A stretch of DNA of 64,000 nucleotides, taken from Lenzites betulinus. Its lineage: Eukaryota; Basidiomycota; Agaricomycetes; Polyporales; Polyporaceae. Positions 1 through 9,523 of the stretch are shown piece after piece. Below the pieces are notes generated by a model, which did not search any database, had not been told where the DNA came from, and worked only from the letters and a program-made list of their open reading frames with translations. The position numbers were made by a program, and so were the translations under genes. The first letter of the stretch is position 1, and every line of letters begins with the position of its first letter. The stretch covers positions 372,001-436,000 of the forward strand of contig JABYQU010000005.1 in assembly GCA_022264855.1 (NCBI GenBank). Reading direction: 5' to 3'.

Positions 1-442
1 TGTCAGCATGGTTTACATATTGACAAGTTTTGGGCAGGGCAGACGTAGTATCAACGCGTGACCGACGCGTCAACAATGATATAGACGATCTGCGGCCGCG
101 ATGCGCTCCAGGACGACCCAAGGCGCATCTCGAGCACACTGCGGCGGAATGCCGTGACGGATTCGCCCATTCAGTCGATGTCGACACGGGCTAGCCTCGA
201 CTACACCTGTGGAACGCCGCCACGCACGGACCATTAGCAGGCACAGCAAGAATGTACAGTCTATGGATTATGAACGGAATATCGTGCTCGTCGCGACAAC
301 AGCGTACTCGTACAACTCTCAACTACTCGCGCCGCAGCGCATATACAGGCACAGTAGCAACAACGGAAAGCAACATGCGATTATGGACATCCGTGGCCCC
401 TTCTTTCCATAGCAGCGATACCAATAAAGACGCCCCTCCCGC
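1..442. other. no gene recognised
   Basis: I see no convincing gene, RNA or repeat. Only short, unconserved-looking open frames are present. The right edge is probably the 3' flank of the minus-strand gene that ends at 443. Confidence 0.4.
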
Positions 443-1069
443 TCACTTGCGCTCCTTCCAGGCGTGCTCGTTGCCCAGCTTCGCGAACTTCTCGGCGTGC
501 TCGAAGAGCGGGGGAGGGTTCACGTCGGGGAGTTCGCCGTCGCCCTTCCGGGTGCTCGCCGCGTCCGGGATGCCCTGCCCGCCATAGCTGCCGCCGCGCG
601 CGTGCATCTCCCCGGGTGCCTCCCTGTGGCGAATCGCCGCGCTCTCCCCGACGCCAGACGGGTTCTGCGGCAGCTTGTGGGTGATAGGGTGGGCGAAGCG
701 CGGCGCGGTCGACGCGTACTGCGCGCGCGGGGGCGCGGGCGCCTCGGTGCGGGTGTAGTTCTGGTAGGGGGCCGAGGTGGGGTACGCGCCGGAGGGGACC
801 TCGTACGGCGTGTTGGCGGGGTCGGGCTCGGACACGACATAGGTACGGTGTCCGCCCGAGCTGACGAAGGGGTCCATGGAGTGGTCGAACTGCTTCTCGT
901 AGAAGCCCCCGGCAGTCGACGTAGACGCGGGCGGGGTCGTCAGGGGAGACTGTGACGTTGAGAGGACCGCGAAGGGCGAGTGGAACGCGCGGGACGTGCT
1001 GGGAACGCTGCGCGTCGCGTTGGAGAGCGAACGGGCGAGCTTTGAGAGGGCGCGAAGGGTGGTGGACAT
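443..1069 (-). CDS. small conserved-looking protein, probably mitochondrial
   Basis: This is a single-exon frame of 208 residues. I do not recognise a named family. The first ~30 residues are rich in Ser, Arg, Leu and Ala with no acidic residue (it opens MSTTLRALSKLARSLSN), as expected for a mitochondrial targeting peptide. The middle is Pro/Tyr/Ser-rich and low in complexity. The C-terminal third contains the segments HPITHKLPQNPSG, GGQGIPDA and a final NEHAWKERK, which look like conserved blocks and not like random GC-rich frame. The start is the first Met of the open frame and directly precedes the presumed presequence. A plus-strand frame over the same bases is Arg/Gly-rich and looks like a shadow. 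Function is unknown; mitochondrial location is inferred from composition only. Confidence 0.7.
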   Translation of the reverse strand: MSTTLRALSKLARSLSNATRSVPSTSRAFHSPFAVLSTSQSPLTTPPASTSTAGGFYEKQFDHSMDPFVSSGGHRTYVVSEPDPANTPYEVPSGAYPTSAPYQNYTRTEAPAPPRAQYASTAPRFAHPITHKLPQNPSGVGESAAIRHREAPGEMHARGGSYGGQGIPDAASTRKGDGELPDVNPPPLFEHAEKFAKLGNEHAWKERK

Positions 1070-1966
1070 GGCGGTGAGAGGGAACTGGGGATGGGGGGTG
1101 CGTATGTTGCGGATACGAATTTAGAGAGGACGAGAGGGTGTAATATAGGGGCCTGAGTGGGGTTATTGGGGAGCCAGGGACCAATTCCAGTTCTCACGAA
1201 TTACAGTCTGCCGCGCTCGGTGGGGTGACCGCTACTTATATTGGGCGCGGCAAGTGCCACCGCAACTCCCCCTCGTACCATCTTCTGTGATTCGTAGCCG
1301 AGTATCTCATCGCAATTTCTGGTGTTTGAGCGTCTCAGTCGCCGCCCTGATCCCCAACCATTCATGCTCACGCGCAAGCAACATTTGGTCGTACTATGCG
1401 CACCAGCGACAAAAGTGCGCAATGCTCAAAAGTCTTACCCCGCATTACTTACGGTGGCTACGATGATGCATGCCGATCGCCTAGTACGGAATGTTCTGCG
1501 TAGAATTCCTTTCAACGCACGTGCGTTCGGTACGAGTCGGTGAGTCGTACAGTAACATAGGAGTCCTACGGAGCGGAATCAACACTGTTCACCTGTTTCT
1601 GTCCAGCATAGTGTAATGTAGCTCGGATAGCATCAAGGATCCGGCCTCGAAAAAGTTCAAATATCAATATGTTCGGACACGGGTGCTGCACAAGTTTCGG
1701 TTGATTTTGGCGCTCAAAGGTCAAGATGAGGCTCCTGAGGAACCTGTCGGAACCCTGTCACTTCCGGCCGCATTTCTGAACGCATTACGGCGTCGGATGC
1801 TCGTTTCTTTCCTGACAGCAACGGCCATACCCTTCCTCGATATCCGTGTCCTACCCGGATGGTCATCGCGGCCCATTGCATCAGCATTTATTGTCAGCGA
1901 TCCTGTCACCTGCTACGCCCAAGCTGACATTCTGGTCATAGACTATATTATGTCCCTACCAAACAT
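1070..1966. other. intergenic, promoter side of the minus-strand gene
   Basis: No gene is recognised. The left part should hold the promoter of the gene starting at 1069. The open frames seen (for example 1683-1976) run into the tRNA gene and have no recognisable motif. Confidence 0.4.
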
Positions 1967-2054
1967 CCTTCGATAGCTCAGTTGGAAGAGCGTGGGACTG
2001 TAACTGGAAACCCACGACATCCCAAGGTCACTGGTTCGATCCCGGTTCGAAGGA
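1967..2054 (+). tRNA. tRNA-Tyr (GTA) with a 15-nt intron
   Basis: The cloverleaf can be read directly. The acceptor arm is CCTTCGA paired with TCGAAGG, with discriminator A. The D arm is GCTC...GAGC. The anticodon stem TGGGA pairs with TCCCA around loop CTGTAAA, giving anticodon GTA. The T arm is ACTGG TTCGATC CCGGT. A 15-nt intron (CTGGAAACCCACGAC) sits one base 3' of the anticodon, the canonical nuclear tRNA intron position, so the mature tRNA is 73 nt. A T-rich tract (TTCTTTTGCTTTT) follows at once and is a likely Pol III terminator. The 3' half and flank are repeated at 9054-9133. Confidence 0.95.
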
Positions 2055-2673
2055 TTCTTTTGCTTTTATTTCTGTTTTACCTGGGGAGCCTGACGTCACG
2101 TAATGTCGTTCGCGTGATCCACCCAAACAAGTCCGAGTTTGATTTCAGTGAGATTTGCCCTGCTGCACAGTGCTGCAGTGACTCGCCGACCATTATGTCT
2201 GTCTCTCCGACCACCACGACGTTCACAAATAGCTTCAGATTATAATGGAACGCACTGCAGAGCACTAGCTTAGCCAAGCTGGAATCGAAGACAATAGCAC
2301 GCTCCGGACGGAACCTCCGCCACTAACCGCGCAATACTAACACATTGTCTCGAGTCGAGGCTGAAGCATAAGCCATGGGGCTCGCCGGCTTACCACATTG
2401 TTCCTCCTCCAGCCAAGAGACCACGAAGCTTCGACGTGCGCAGACCACTCTGATCATCGAGCGGGCTGCGCTCAAGCCTCCGCCTCGATCAGGTACATAT
2501 GCATACCTCATGACAAGAAACTGTCACCCCGCACGCCGTGCGGTGGTGGTGCGCGCAGTACCTCGCCCCCGACGGATCGCACTCGCCCGCTGCAATGTAC
2601 ACAGGAGGACCTTCCCCAAGCTTACTCTCGAACTACCTGCCTAACGCCGACTCGGATGAACACCTGCTGTCAG

Positions 2674-2679
2674 TATAAA
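2674..2679 (+). promoter_or_regulatory. TATA box of DUF6593 copy 1
   Basis: TATAAA lies 34 bp before the ATG at 2708, in the same context as the TATA box of the intact copy at 29309-29314. Confidence 0.6.
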
Positions 2680-2956
2680 GGCACGGCGAACCCCCCGAGA
2701 CGCAGCCATGATCGTGCATTTACCGACGATGTCCGCCCCTGTCACTGTCACCCTCACCCTCTCGCCCGACAACCCCTCCAACGCCGCGGTGCTCGACCCC
2801 GACGGGAAGGAGCTGTACACGGTGTACACCGAGCATGGGAAGGCGACCGTCACGCACGTCCAGAGCGCGGATGAAGAGCTCCTGGCGTCGCTCGAGTGGC
2901 GGGACGTCCTCCCGGACAAGGTCACTCTCGCAGGCAAGAGCCCCGTGTCGATACGC

Positions 2957-3618
2957 TGATGCGACCTGCGGCCCGCTGAGGCCGGAATGGTACAGCTAGG
3001 CACGGGCGTAGCAGGCTGAGGCGCAGCCGTCGCAAGCCGTCGCAAGCCGTCGCAAGCCGTCGCAAGCCGTCGCACGCCCGGCTGAGTCGCGGGCGCCTGA
3101 GGGCCGTCGTCGCAGCAGGAGGAGTCTGGCCATGCGACCGGCTGATCTCGGACTTTAGGAGAGCGACTCGGTATCGTCCATGTATATATTCCGTGCTCCG
3201 TAGTTTTCAGAATCCAAGCAATCCCCACCCCTCAGATCTCATAGAACGGCCCCGGTACCGACTGCGACTGCAACTGCGACTGCGACTGCGAACTGCGAAC
3301 CGCGACCGCGAGCTGCGACGTGAACTTGCGACTGTGATCGCGGCTTCCTCTGACTATCGCGACTGGCCCATCCAATCCTCCTTACCTGTTCGCTGGCACT
3401 GCGACTGGTTGCGATAGAACCGGTGAACCGTATACCCTATTCCCTCTGCAAATAGCGGGACGACCGCGGCCTGCGACACCCCGCGTGAGCCCAGTGAAGG
3501 GAAAACCGGCCCTTACTCGCAGGCATTATCCTTCCCTCCCCGCACTACGTCCAGCCTCGCCCCCTAGGCTCTCGGCCGCACCCTCTATCCTGCTGTTATA
3601 GCAGGTTCCAGTGCATCA
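2957..3618. mobile_element. 662-bp insertion, probable non-autonomous element
   Basis: The boundaries come from comparison with the uninterrupted copy at 29343-29620. The insert starts TGATGC and ends GCATCA, a 6-bp inverted terminal match. It is flanked by ACGC on the left and ACGT on the right, compatible with a 4-bp target duplication carrying one C-to-T change. It has no coding sequence. Inside are five tandem copies of a 10-bp unit at 3026-3075 and a run of CTGCGA-type motifs around 3255-3350. The superfamily is not identified. Confidence 0.7.
3026..3075 (+). repeat. five tandem copies of a 10-bp unit
   Basis: GCCGTCGCAA occurs four times in a row, followed by GCCGTCGCAC. The array lies within the 662-bp insertion. 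There is no unique spacer between units, so it is not a CRISPR array. Confidence 0.9.
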
Positions 3619-3751
3619 ACGTGACTGGCTGCACACGAGCCTCGTCCCGTTCTACCTGAAAGAGTGTGTACATCCGACCAACTCTGGCGCATCTGACCGC
3701 AGCTGACATACCGCAGCGATGTGGGCTTCCAGGACGACGCTGGCCGGAAGT

Positions 3752-4927
3752 CATCTGGACCTCACCTGAAAGCAAGCTAGTTAGCTTGGTATAGGGGGGG
3801 GCTATGCCAGGATAGTTAGCATGGATCCTCGCTTTATCTGCGGGTGCAATAAAGGCTCAATAAGTATTTGTTAGCTAAGCTAAGGACCTCTAGATCAAGG
3901 CTCACCGGTTACATCGGTGCCCTGTGCCGGTGCCCCTGGCGCCCGACGTGCCACGTGTGCCACTCCTGCCGACAAGCGCGCTCCCGCCCAACAGGCACCA
4001 CAGCGTCCGGGGCATCAGCAACGTCGTCGCTGATGGTGCCGCCTCGTAGCGCCCGCGCGCCCTCCCGCACCGACACTTCCGTTTATGGTAGGTGGCTGCT
4101 CATATCTCAACCTCCCCTCCCCGGCATGGCGACGGGACCCACCCCATTGCATGTATCGTCTTCGTTCTTTTTGTATTATATGCGCATTATACAGGGCTAT
4201 CTAATGCTTGCTTTACGACAGCAATAGGACAAATAGCGCAAGAGCTATTCACATATGTTCGACAACCCCACTGTAAGCAACATAACATATCAAACAGCTC
4301 TATGGTATGTTATATTCAGGCAGTATTGACAGCGCGCCCATGTTATATGAACATATAGCTTTTGAACAAGCCATTAATCATGTCTCTACGACGGGTTCAA
4401 CCTATGTTATGTGCCCCCCTCCCTGGTACTAACATACCTTGGCAGCCGATGACATACCGAATCCCCTGGGCTGGCGCGTTATAATCAAAGCATACTACAC
4501 ACGATCATACGGTATATGGAGTGTATATACAGATTTTCAGGGTCCTGCCGCCAGTATAACCAATAGAAACATATGTTGGCACTTGGGGTATGTTTTAGAC
4601 AGTGTTTACGACATAACATGTCGCCAACATGTCGCATTCACCTTCTGTAAGCAGCGGTAGATAGCCACGGACTGCCCGCACAGAATGCATTTTGTTTCGT
4701 GTTTATAATGCGAGTAGACGTTGAGATATGTCCGAAGAACGTCGGATGAAGAGGAACATGGCATCTATATGCACAGAAATGTACCATTACTTCTGCACAA
4801 TCTGTGCACGATAGGATGAGCACTTGCTCCAGGGAAAGCACAGGGTGTGCGCCTGCACATGTTATGGGTCTGTTCCAATGTTAGCTGCGCAAACCCAACA
4901 CACTCTGCCGTTGAAGTGGTTGCTTGC
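3752..4927. other. left arm of the recombinase-bearing segment, no gene recognised
   Basis: The duplicated DUF6593 sequence ends at 3751 and unrelated DNA begins. Part is GC-rich (about 3900-4080). Part is AT-rich (about 4230-4640), with five copies of the heptamer ATAACAT or its complement ATGTTAT. A short last exon of the recombinase gene may lie at about 4765-4830 on the minus strand, because a GT donor overlaps the stop codon at 4928. I could not establish it. Confidence 0.4.
4282..4619. repeat. cluster of ATAACAT/ATGTTAT heptamers
   Basis: ATAACAT occurs at 4282-4288 and 4613-4619, and ATGTTAT at 4307-4313, 4340-4346 and 4404-4410: five copies in about 340 bp. They lie downstream of the recombinase gene, near the end of its segment. 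They could be binding sites or simply AT-rich sequence. Confidence 0.5.
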
Positions 4928-6643
4928 TCACCGAAACAAGGCTGGGGCATCAGATGGGTTCTCATTGAGAATGGCCCTGCATTCATTGTTGAGCACAGCG
5001 GCTGTGGTGTCGACATGTTTGGCATTGTTTGCGTAATGATCGTATAGCGTACTCGACCCATGCTTATGATGCATCATAGCTTGTGTAAGGTCGCCGCCGA
5101 GCACACGCACCCATGTGGTAGCAGTTCCACGGCGAATGCAATATGCAGTGACGCCGTCCCCTAGTGTAATAGTGAGCTTTCAGATGACATACAGGGGGTT
5201 ACAACCTACAACTGAGGCCTGCTTCCATAGCTACGCCTTTCAAAAAGACGCGGTGGCCTGTGTAGGTCATTGGATGATCCTTCTTAGCGGTGAGCGTAAA
5301 TCCCCGTGGGGCAGCCGCACATAAGAGAGGCTGGGTCATCATGTTGGGCGACCATGCTAGAATCCTGTCGTTTCCGCGAAGCAGATCAGAAAGTGTCCTA
5401 TAGTCCCTAAACACTCCTCGGCGCAACCCTAGGATGATCAGGAACATGGGCAAATCTAAAATAAAATGCTCCGCTTTTGAGCTGGGCCGAATGTGAAATA
5501 GTTGCCTGTATATCACTGTTGATTAATGTGTCAAAAATTTATATTGTTGTGCACGCACCTCCATGGGTTAAGACCATGACCTCCCTTCCAAGCAACAATG
5601 TACAGATCAACGGCAAAGCATTCAGGTGCGGTGCGCACAATGTGGACATCCTAAGATGATGTCAATAGTGTGCCAGCATCACCTGATCTACGTCACAAAA
5701 CATACCTGAAACCGGATGTAGAAATCTTTGTAGTGGGCAGTGGACAAAAACGATGAAGGGCGACCCCCGGTGTAGAAGAACATACACCACAGGATAATGT
5801 GCTGAAGTGTCTGTAAGGCCCAAATGATGCAGCAATCAGTGGGAGACCCTGGAGCATATACCCGCTCGCACTCACATTGTCCATGCACCGGGTGTTTCTG
5901 ATGGATGTCTCCACTAATAGGATCAGCTCTGCCTTCCCAAAGTACTTGTGATTGTCTATCGTCTTCGGCAGTGCATAAACATTTGCCAGATAGTTGCAGT
6001 GCTATAGCGGTTGGTTAGATCGGCTTAGTGTACTAGCATGAAACGGTTAATGTATCTTGATGAGCCGTTGGTTCCACTCCACAGCAAGCCCAGGTTGGGT
6101 GCGCGCTCCAGGTACATACTCTAGCATCTGAAACGGCACAGATTAGACACACTATATGCTGCGCATCGCTCACTCGCTTACAATGCCATACATATCATGC
6201 CACAGTGTTTCCAGGGAGTGTTTCCAGGGTGGCAACCTTCATGCGTTGGGTTGGATCTTTTACAGACCGCGAGCACTCAACAATCATAGTAATCGCTGCC
6301 TGCACACGATCTAGAATGCAGCTTGAAGGTGAGAAGCGATGTGGAAAGGAGTGAGCCGGCATTGCGATCGGTGGGATGCACAGATAATAAACCCAAGATC
6401 AAACTCGCAATTGACAAAATGAACCCATGGCCCTGCCTCATGCATAGCCCTAAACCTCTCTATGATGAGTCCTCTTCTTGCCTTTGTAGACTCCACCCAT
6501 TTACAAAACCCAGACGATCAGGCCACCAGCTCCTTTATTGTTTCTTGCATCTTGGCGCTTAGCAGGGCTGCATCCCATCGTGCTGCATAGCGGTCCTTGG
6601 TTCGTCCTCCAGCAGCTGCCGCTAAAAGATTCAGGTCTGCCAT
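4928..6643 (-). pseudogene. tyrosine recombinase (Crypton/DUF3435-like), decayed
   Basis: Spliced exons on the minus strand give a C-terminal catalytic domain of the tyrosine recombinase type. There is an Arg-I block FFYTGGRPSSF (about 5760-5780), a middle block AWKGGHGLNPW, a helix DLPMFLIILGLRRGVF, a second Arg block CIRRGTAT (about 5126-5145), then MMHHKHGSSTLYDHYAN (about 5030-5080) with the expected His and terminal Tyr. The proposed start is MADLNLLAAAAGG at 6643. Introns with GT/AG ends join these exons in frame. Two lesions suggest inactivation: an in-frame TGA about 40 codons in, where Trp would fit, and a 13-bp tandem duplication at 6204-6229 that shifts the frame. Such enzymes cut and rejoin DNA during movement of Cryptons and related fungal elements. 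The subfamily is my inference. Confidence 0.72.
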
Positions 6644-7065
6644 GGTTCAGCGGGGGTTTGAGGGAGCAGAGGATGGTGCTGTACAGGGAACAGAATCTGA
6701 CCTTGAAGCCGGCCTCCTCAAGGGCGCCAAAAGTGACAAATGACATCACTATGGGACGGCATCATATGCGCGAATGAAATACCCGGTGGTGGCGGGTGCT
6801 CTGGGATGTTTGGCTGGTTGTGAGTGAGCTTATACATAGTAGACCTGTGAAGAGATTTCACTCCACATTGCGGGGGTGCACACACTGTGCCTTCACGCAA
6901 GCATGCAAATTTATTACAGATCAGAGACCTTACAGGGTGGACAGAGACGGGAGGAACACGGAGGTGAACGGGATCAAGGGACCAAAAACAGAGCCGCATG
7001 GGATCGGGGGCTGAGTTGACTACATGAAACTGCATGGGATCAGGGTGGTGATGGCAATGTAGCAC
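6644..7065. other. spacer between the unknown gene and the recombinase gene
   Basis: On the minus strand this follows the stop codon of the gene ending at 7066. It contains AATAAA (complement of 6910-6915), a possible poly(A) signal, then a TATAAG-like motif near 6830 that could belong to the recombinase gene promoter. No further coding block is recognised. Confidence 0.4.
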
Positions 7066-8754
7066 CTATTTTGAACCTCTAGCGGATTGGTTAAAGACGC
7101 GCTGATGCTCATCTTCAGAGTCTGCTACATAGTCAGGTAACGGGCAAGGTAACAGATGCATCGGAGCATGGGCAGAGCTGCCATTGTTGACATTGACGGC
7201 GGGAGCATCTGAAACGGATTATCAGAAAGGTGTGTGTTATCGGCCACCAAATAATGTGCGTACCTCCATGATATGCCTCCAAGGCCTGATGATACGGGTC
7301 CTGGTGGGCATCAGCACGAAAGACGCAATCCAGGGCAAAGTTCAGGAGGCAGTTGAGTACATGGGCAGAGGGAGCCAAAGCGGCAATGTTGGGGTCGGGG
7401 TGGTCAGATGGGATGGTGACCATGGTTTTGAAGGTTTCCAGCGCGAGAAATCCCCGCTGCGTGCAGGAATCAACCATCCCAGTGGCAGTTTGAATGCCAC
7501 CGAGGTGTAAATCCCTCAGGGGCATACCGGCCGGCCCCTTGAGAAAGGAGGGCAGCGCGGTCATTGTTCCCAAAAGGAGACTCAGTCATTGTTGATAGTC
7601 GCTTGTGTCCTGCAAAGGGTTGGAATGAGTGTGCGTATGTCATAGAGTATGACGTCACATACGGAGACTATCTGAGCGGTCTTTCGCGCTGCATTTGCAC
7701 GTGGTTTGGTCACAGCATTACCGGGGGCCTTCACGTTGGGCTACCGGACAGACACTGTAAGCTCAAGGTCTATTTAGAATTGACAATTCAACGTGCTCAC
7801 CTGCTTGCTTTGGCCACGGGCTTGGATAGGTTCCTGAGCATCAATCTCAGGGGACACAGCACGTGCCGTAGCCGCGACGTGCGGCACTTTTACACCGCTG
7901 TCCAGTACCTTTGCCTTATTTGCATATGCATATTAGACATGTGGTCATGTATATGATAACAAATCCTCTTACCTTTTTGTGATGGGGTTCCGCCTCCGAT
8001 TCCCCATCATCCATATGGCGCACTGCAGGTACTGCAAGACGCTTGGGCTTCTGCTGTAGTCCCCAAGGGCGCTTTGGTTGGGAGGGGGTCGGTGGTGCCT
8101 AGGTGTCAAATAGTGGTTAGTTTATCTATAGAAAACATACAGGCGGTGAACAAACACCTACATTTTCTTGTTTGGTTTCGAGCGGTTGACCATCCTCATC
8201 ATCCGAGAGCTGTGGAGATGGTATCAGTATTTAAACTGTTGAAGTCTGAGGAATAGATAGGCATTTACCTCAATTGCGTATCCATCATCATGCTGCCCGC
8301 TCTCAAAGCGGTCAGCGTCAGCCTGCACCCTGCGACTGTATGCGGCGCGCGCCGTGTAGCCTTGGCTGTCGCGGATATTGGCATTATACTCCTCCTCTTG
8401 AGGTGCCGTCGACCGGGCTGCAGCAGATGTGTGGGTGCGCCCCGCTATAATATAGTGAGTAGGCAGCTCACTTGGAAGAGTGAAAGACTTACCATGAGCC
8501 TCCAGCCCAAAAATTGATCCGCTCTGGCGGTCAATGGAGCCCGGGTGAAATAACCCCACGGGGGCCGGGTGGCTGCGGTGTATGCCTAATAGACTCTGAT
8601 GGGCTGTGTGAGGGGTGTTATGCGCGGCGGCCGTCGTTTGCTCATTGGTGCCATCGTGGGGCTGGCGTGAGTCCCTACGTCTTGCAGATGCCATCTCACT
8701 ACTTGGACCGCTGGTGGATGTGAGGGGAAGGGGGACAAGATGTGTTGTACACAC
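7066..8754 (-). CDS. multi-exon gene of unknown function in the recombinase segment
   Basis: At least six exons can be joined through GT/AG introns of about 50-60 nt. Exon 1 (8754 to about 8271) is Ser/Thr/His-rich and ends at YAIE. Short acidic or basic exons follow (LSDDEDGQPLETK; APPTPSQPKRPWGLQQK; VLDSGVKVPHVAATARAV; PNVKAPGNAVTKPRAN). Then comes a longer exon with FLKGPAGMPLRDLHLGGIQ and FLALETFKTMVTIPSDHPD, and a last exon ending FNQSARGSK. No known domain is recognised. The acceptor of the long exon is uncertain because a stop lies just upstream in that frame. The gene is co-oriented with and just upstream of the tyrosine recombinase, so it may be an accessory gene of the same element; that is inference. 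Confidence 0.55.
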
Positions 8755-8958
8755 ATCGCTTCTTGGCTGGTCTTATATACCCGTGGTGGCTGGAAAAAGC
8801 GGGCTTTTAAAATGGCCCCATAGAGGACAAGCAGGAATGCGCATACTGTCATTGATATATGTGAACTTTGCATAGGATGAGCGACCAGTGCGTGGATCTC
8901 AAAGGGCCGAATATAGAACCCAGCGTCTGTGAATGGGCGCCTCAGACAATTCATCTGT

Positions 8959-9083
8959 TGTTTGTGCGCTCAGTTGGGAGAGCGTGGGCTTGTAGCCTAC
9001 CGGTGCGACTGCAAGCCAAACCCGGTGGTTGTGAAATCTGCAGCTTAGGATCGAGGTCACTGGTTCGATCCCGGTTCGAAGGA
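8959..9083 (+). pseudogene. degenerate tRNA-Tyr copy
   Basis: A D arm (GCTCAGTTGGGAGAGC), a GTA-containing anticodon region and an intact T arm plus 3' acceptor strand (TCGAAGG, then A) are visible. The sequence where the 5' acceptor strand should be does not pair with TCGAAGG. The part between the anticodon and the variable region is longer than in the intact gene at 1967 and unlike it. From 9054 on it is identical to the intact tRNA gene. Confidence 0.7.
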
Positions 9084-9133
9084 TTCTTTTGCTTTTCTTT
9101 CTGTTTTACCTGGGGAGCCTGACGTCACGTAAT
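9054..9133. repeat. direct repeat of the tRNA-Tyr 3' half and flank (att-like)
   Basis: These 80 bp repeat 2025-2104 in the same orientation with one mismatch (TTTTA versus TTTTC in the T tract). They include the T arm, acceptor strand and about 50 bp of 3' flank. The two copies bracket 6.95 kb that contains the tyrosine recombinase gene. The last three bases (AAT) also form the left target duplication of the CACTG element. Confidence 0.9.
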
Positions 9134-9158
9134 CACTGGGTGGAGGGACCTGTAAGTC
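9134..9158 (+). repeat. left terminal inverted repeat of the CACTG element
   Basis: 25 bp, exact reverse complement of 28352-28376. Similarity ends abruptly after GTAAGTC. Confidence 0.95.
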
Positions 9159-9523
9159 TATGATAGGGCTGTTAGTGATCGGCGTTAATAGATATCTGAT
9201 TCGGACTTCAAATGTCCCGCCGTCTCGAGCGTTGGGGACGGTGTGGATCGGTCTGGGTTGAGCGATATCAGCCATGTCCTCTAGGTTAGAGTAGGTTATA
9301 CGGTCGAGCCTCAAAGTAGTTAGATATAGTCGATGTGGTTGCGCATATACTCAGGTAGACTTTGCGACCATGTCGAAATAGCAGAAAACCATCCATTTGC
9401 AGCTACTAATACGTATACCAAACATAGACAAAGAGCGCGTCCATGAAGCGCCCGTCGGCTAGCCCACCACCGCGGCGCGCTACCCGTACACCCTAGGTAC
9501 TCCCTCGACGCTCGCCCAGCAAG

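Larger units (their letters stand above)
2025..3751. repeat. duplicated locus, copy 1 (tRNA-Tyr 3' half to partial DUF6593 gene)
   Basis: From AGGTCACTGG in the tRNA T-arm region to CCGGAAGT, this stretch matches 9054-9133 continued at 28377-29720, with only scattered substitutions. The first 80 bp show one mismatch by eye. Copy 1 lacks the CACTG element (uninterrupted target at 2102-2104) and the 373-bp MITE found in copy 2. It has its own 662-bp insertion at 2957-3618, absent from copy 2. Similarity stops abruptly at 3751, inside DUF6593 exon 2. Confidence 0.9.
2708..3751 (+). pseudogene. DUF6593 protein gene, truncated copy
   Basis: Exon 1 (2708-2956) encodes 83 residues identical to the start of the intact gene at 29343. 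It contains the family-like blocks LTLSPDNPSN, LYTVYTEHGK and SLEWRDVLPDKVTL. The frame then meets TGA because a 662-bp insertion begins at 2957. Coding-like sequence resumes at 3619 (GACTGGCTGCACACGAGCC...) through the first intron into exon 2, and stops matching the intact gene after 3751. About the last 100 codons are missing. The remaining 83-codon frame could still be transcribed from the retained TATA box, but a functional product is unlikely. Confidence 0.85.

Noticed and set aside
3026..3075. CRISPR-like array
   Set aside because: Head-to-tail 10-bp repeats with no spacers, in a eukaryotic genome; a simple tandem repeat.
2025..9133. Simple tandem duplication of the tRNA-DUF6593 locus
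   Set aside because: It would require 3752-8958 to copy sequence upstream of the first tRNA. No such match is seen within the window, although sequence left of position 1 cannot be checked.
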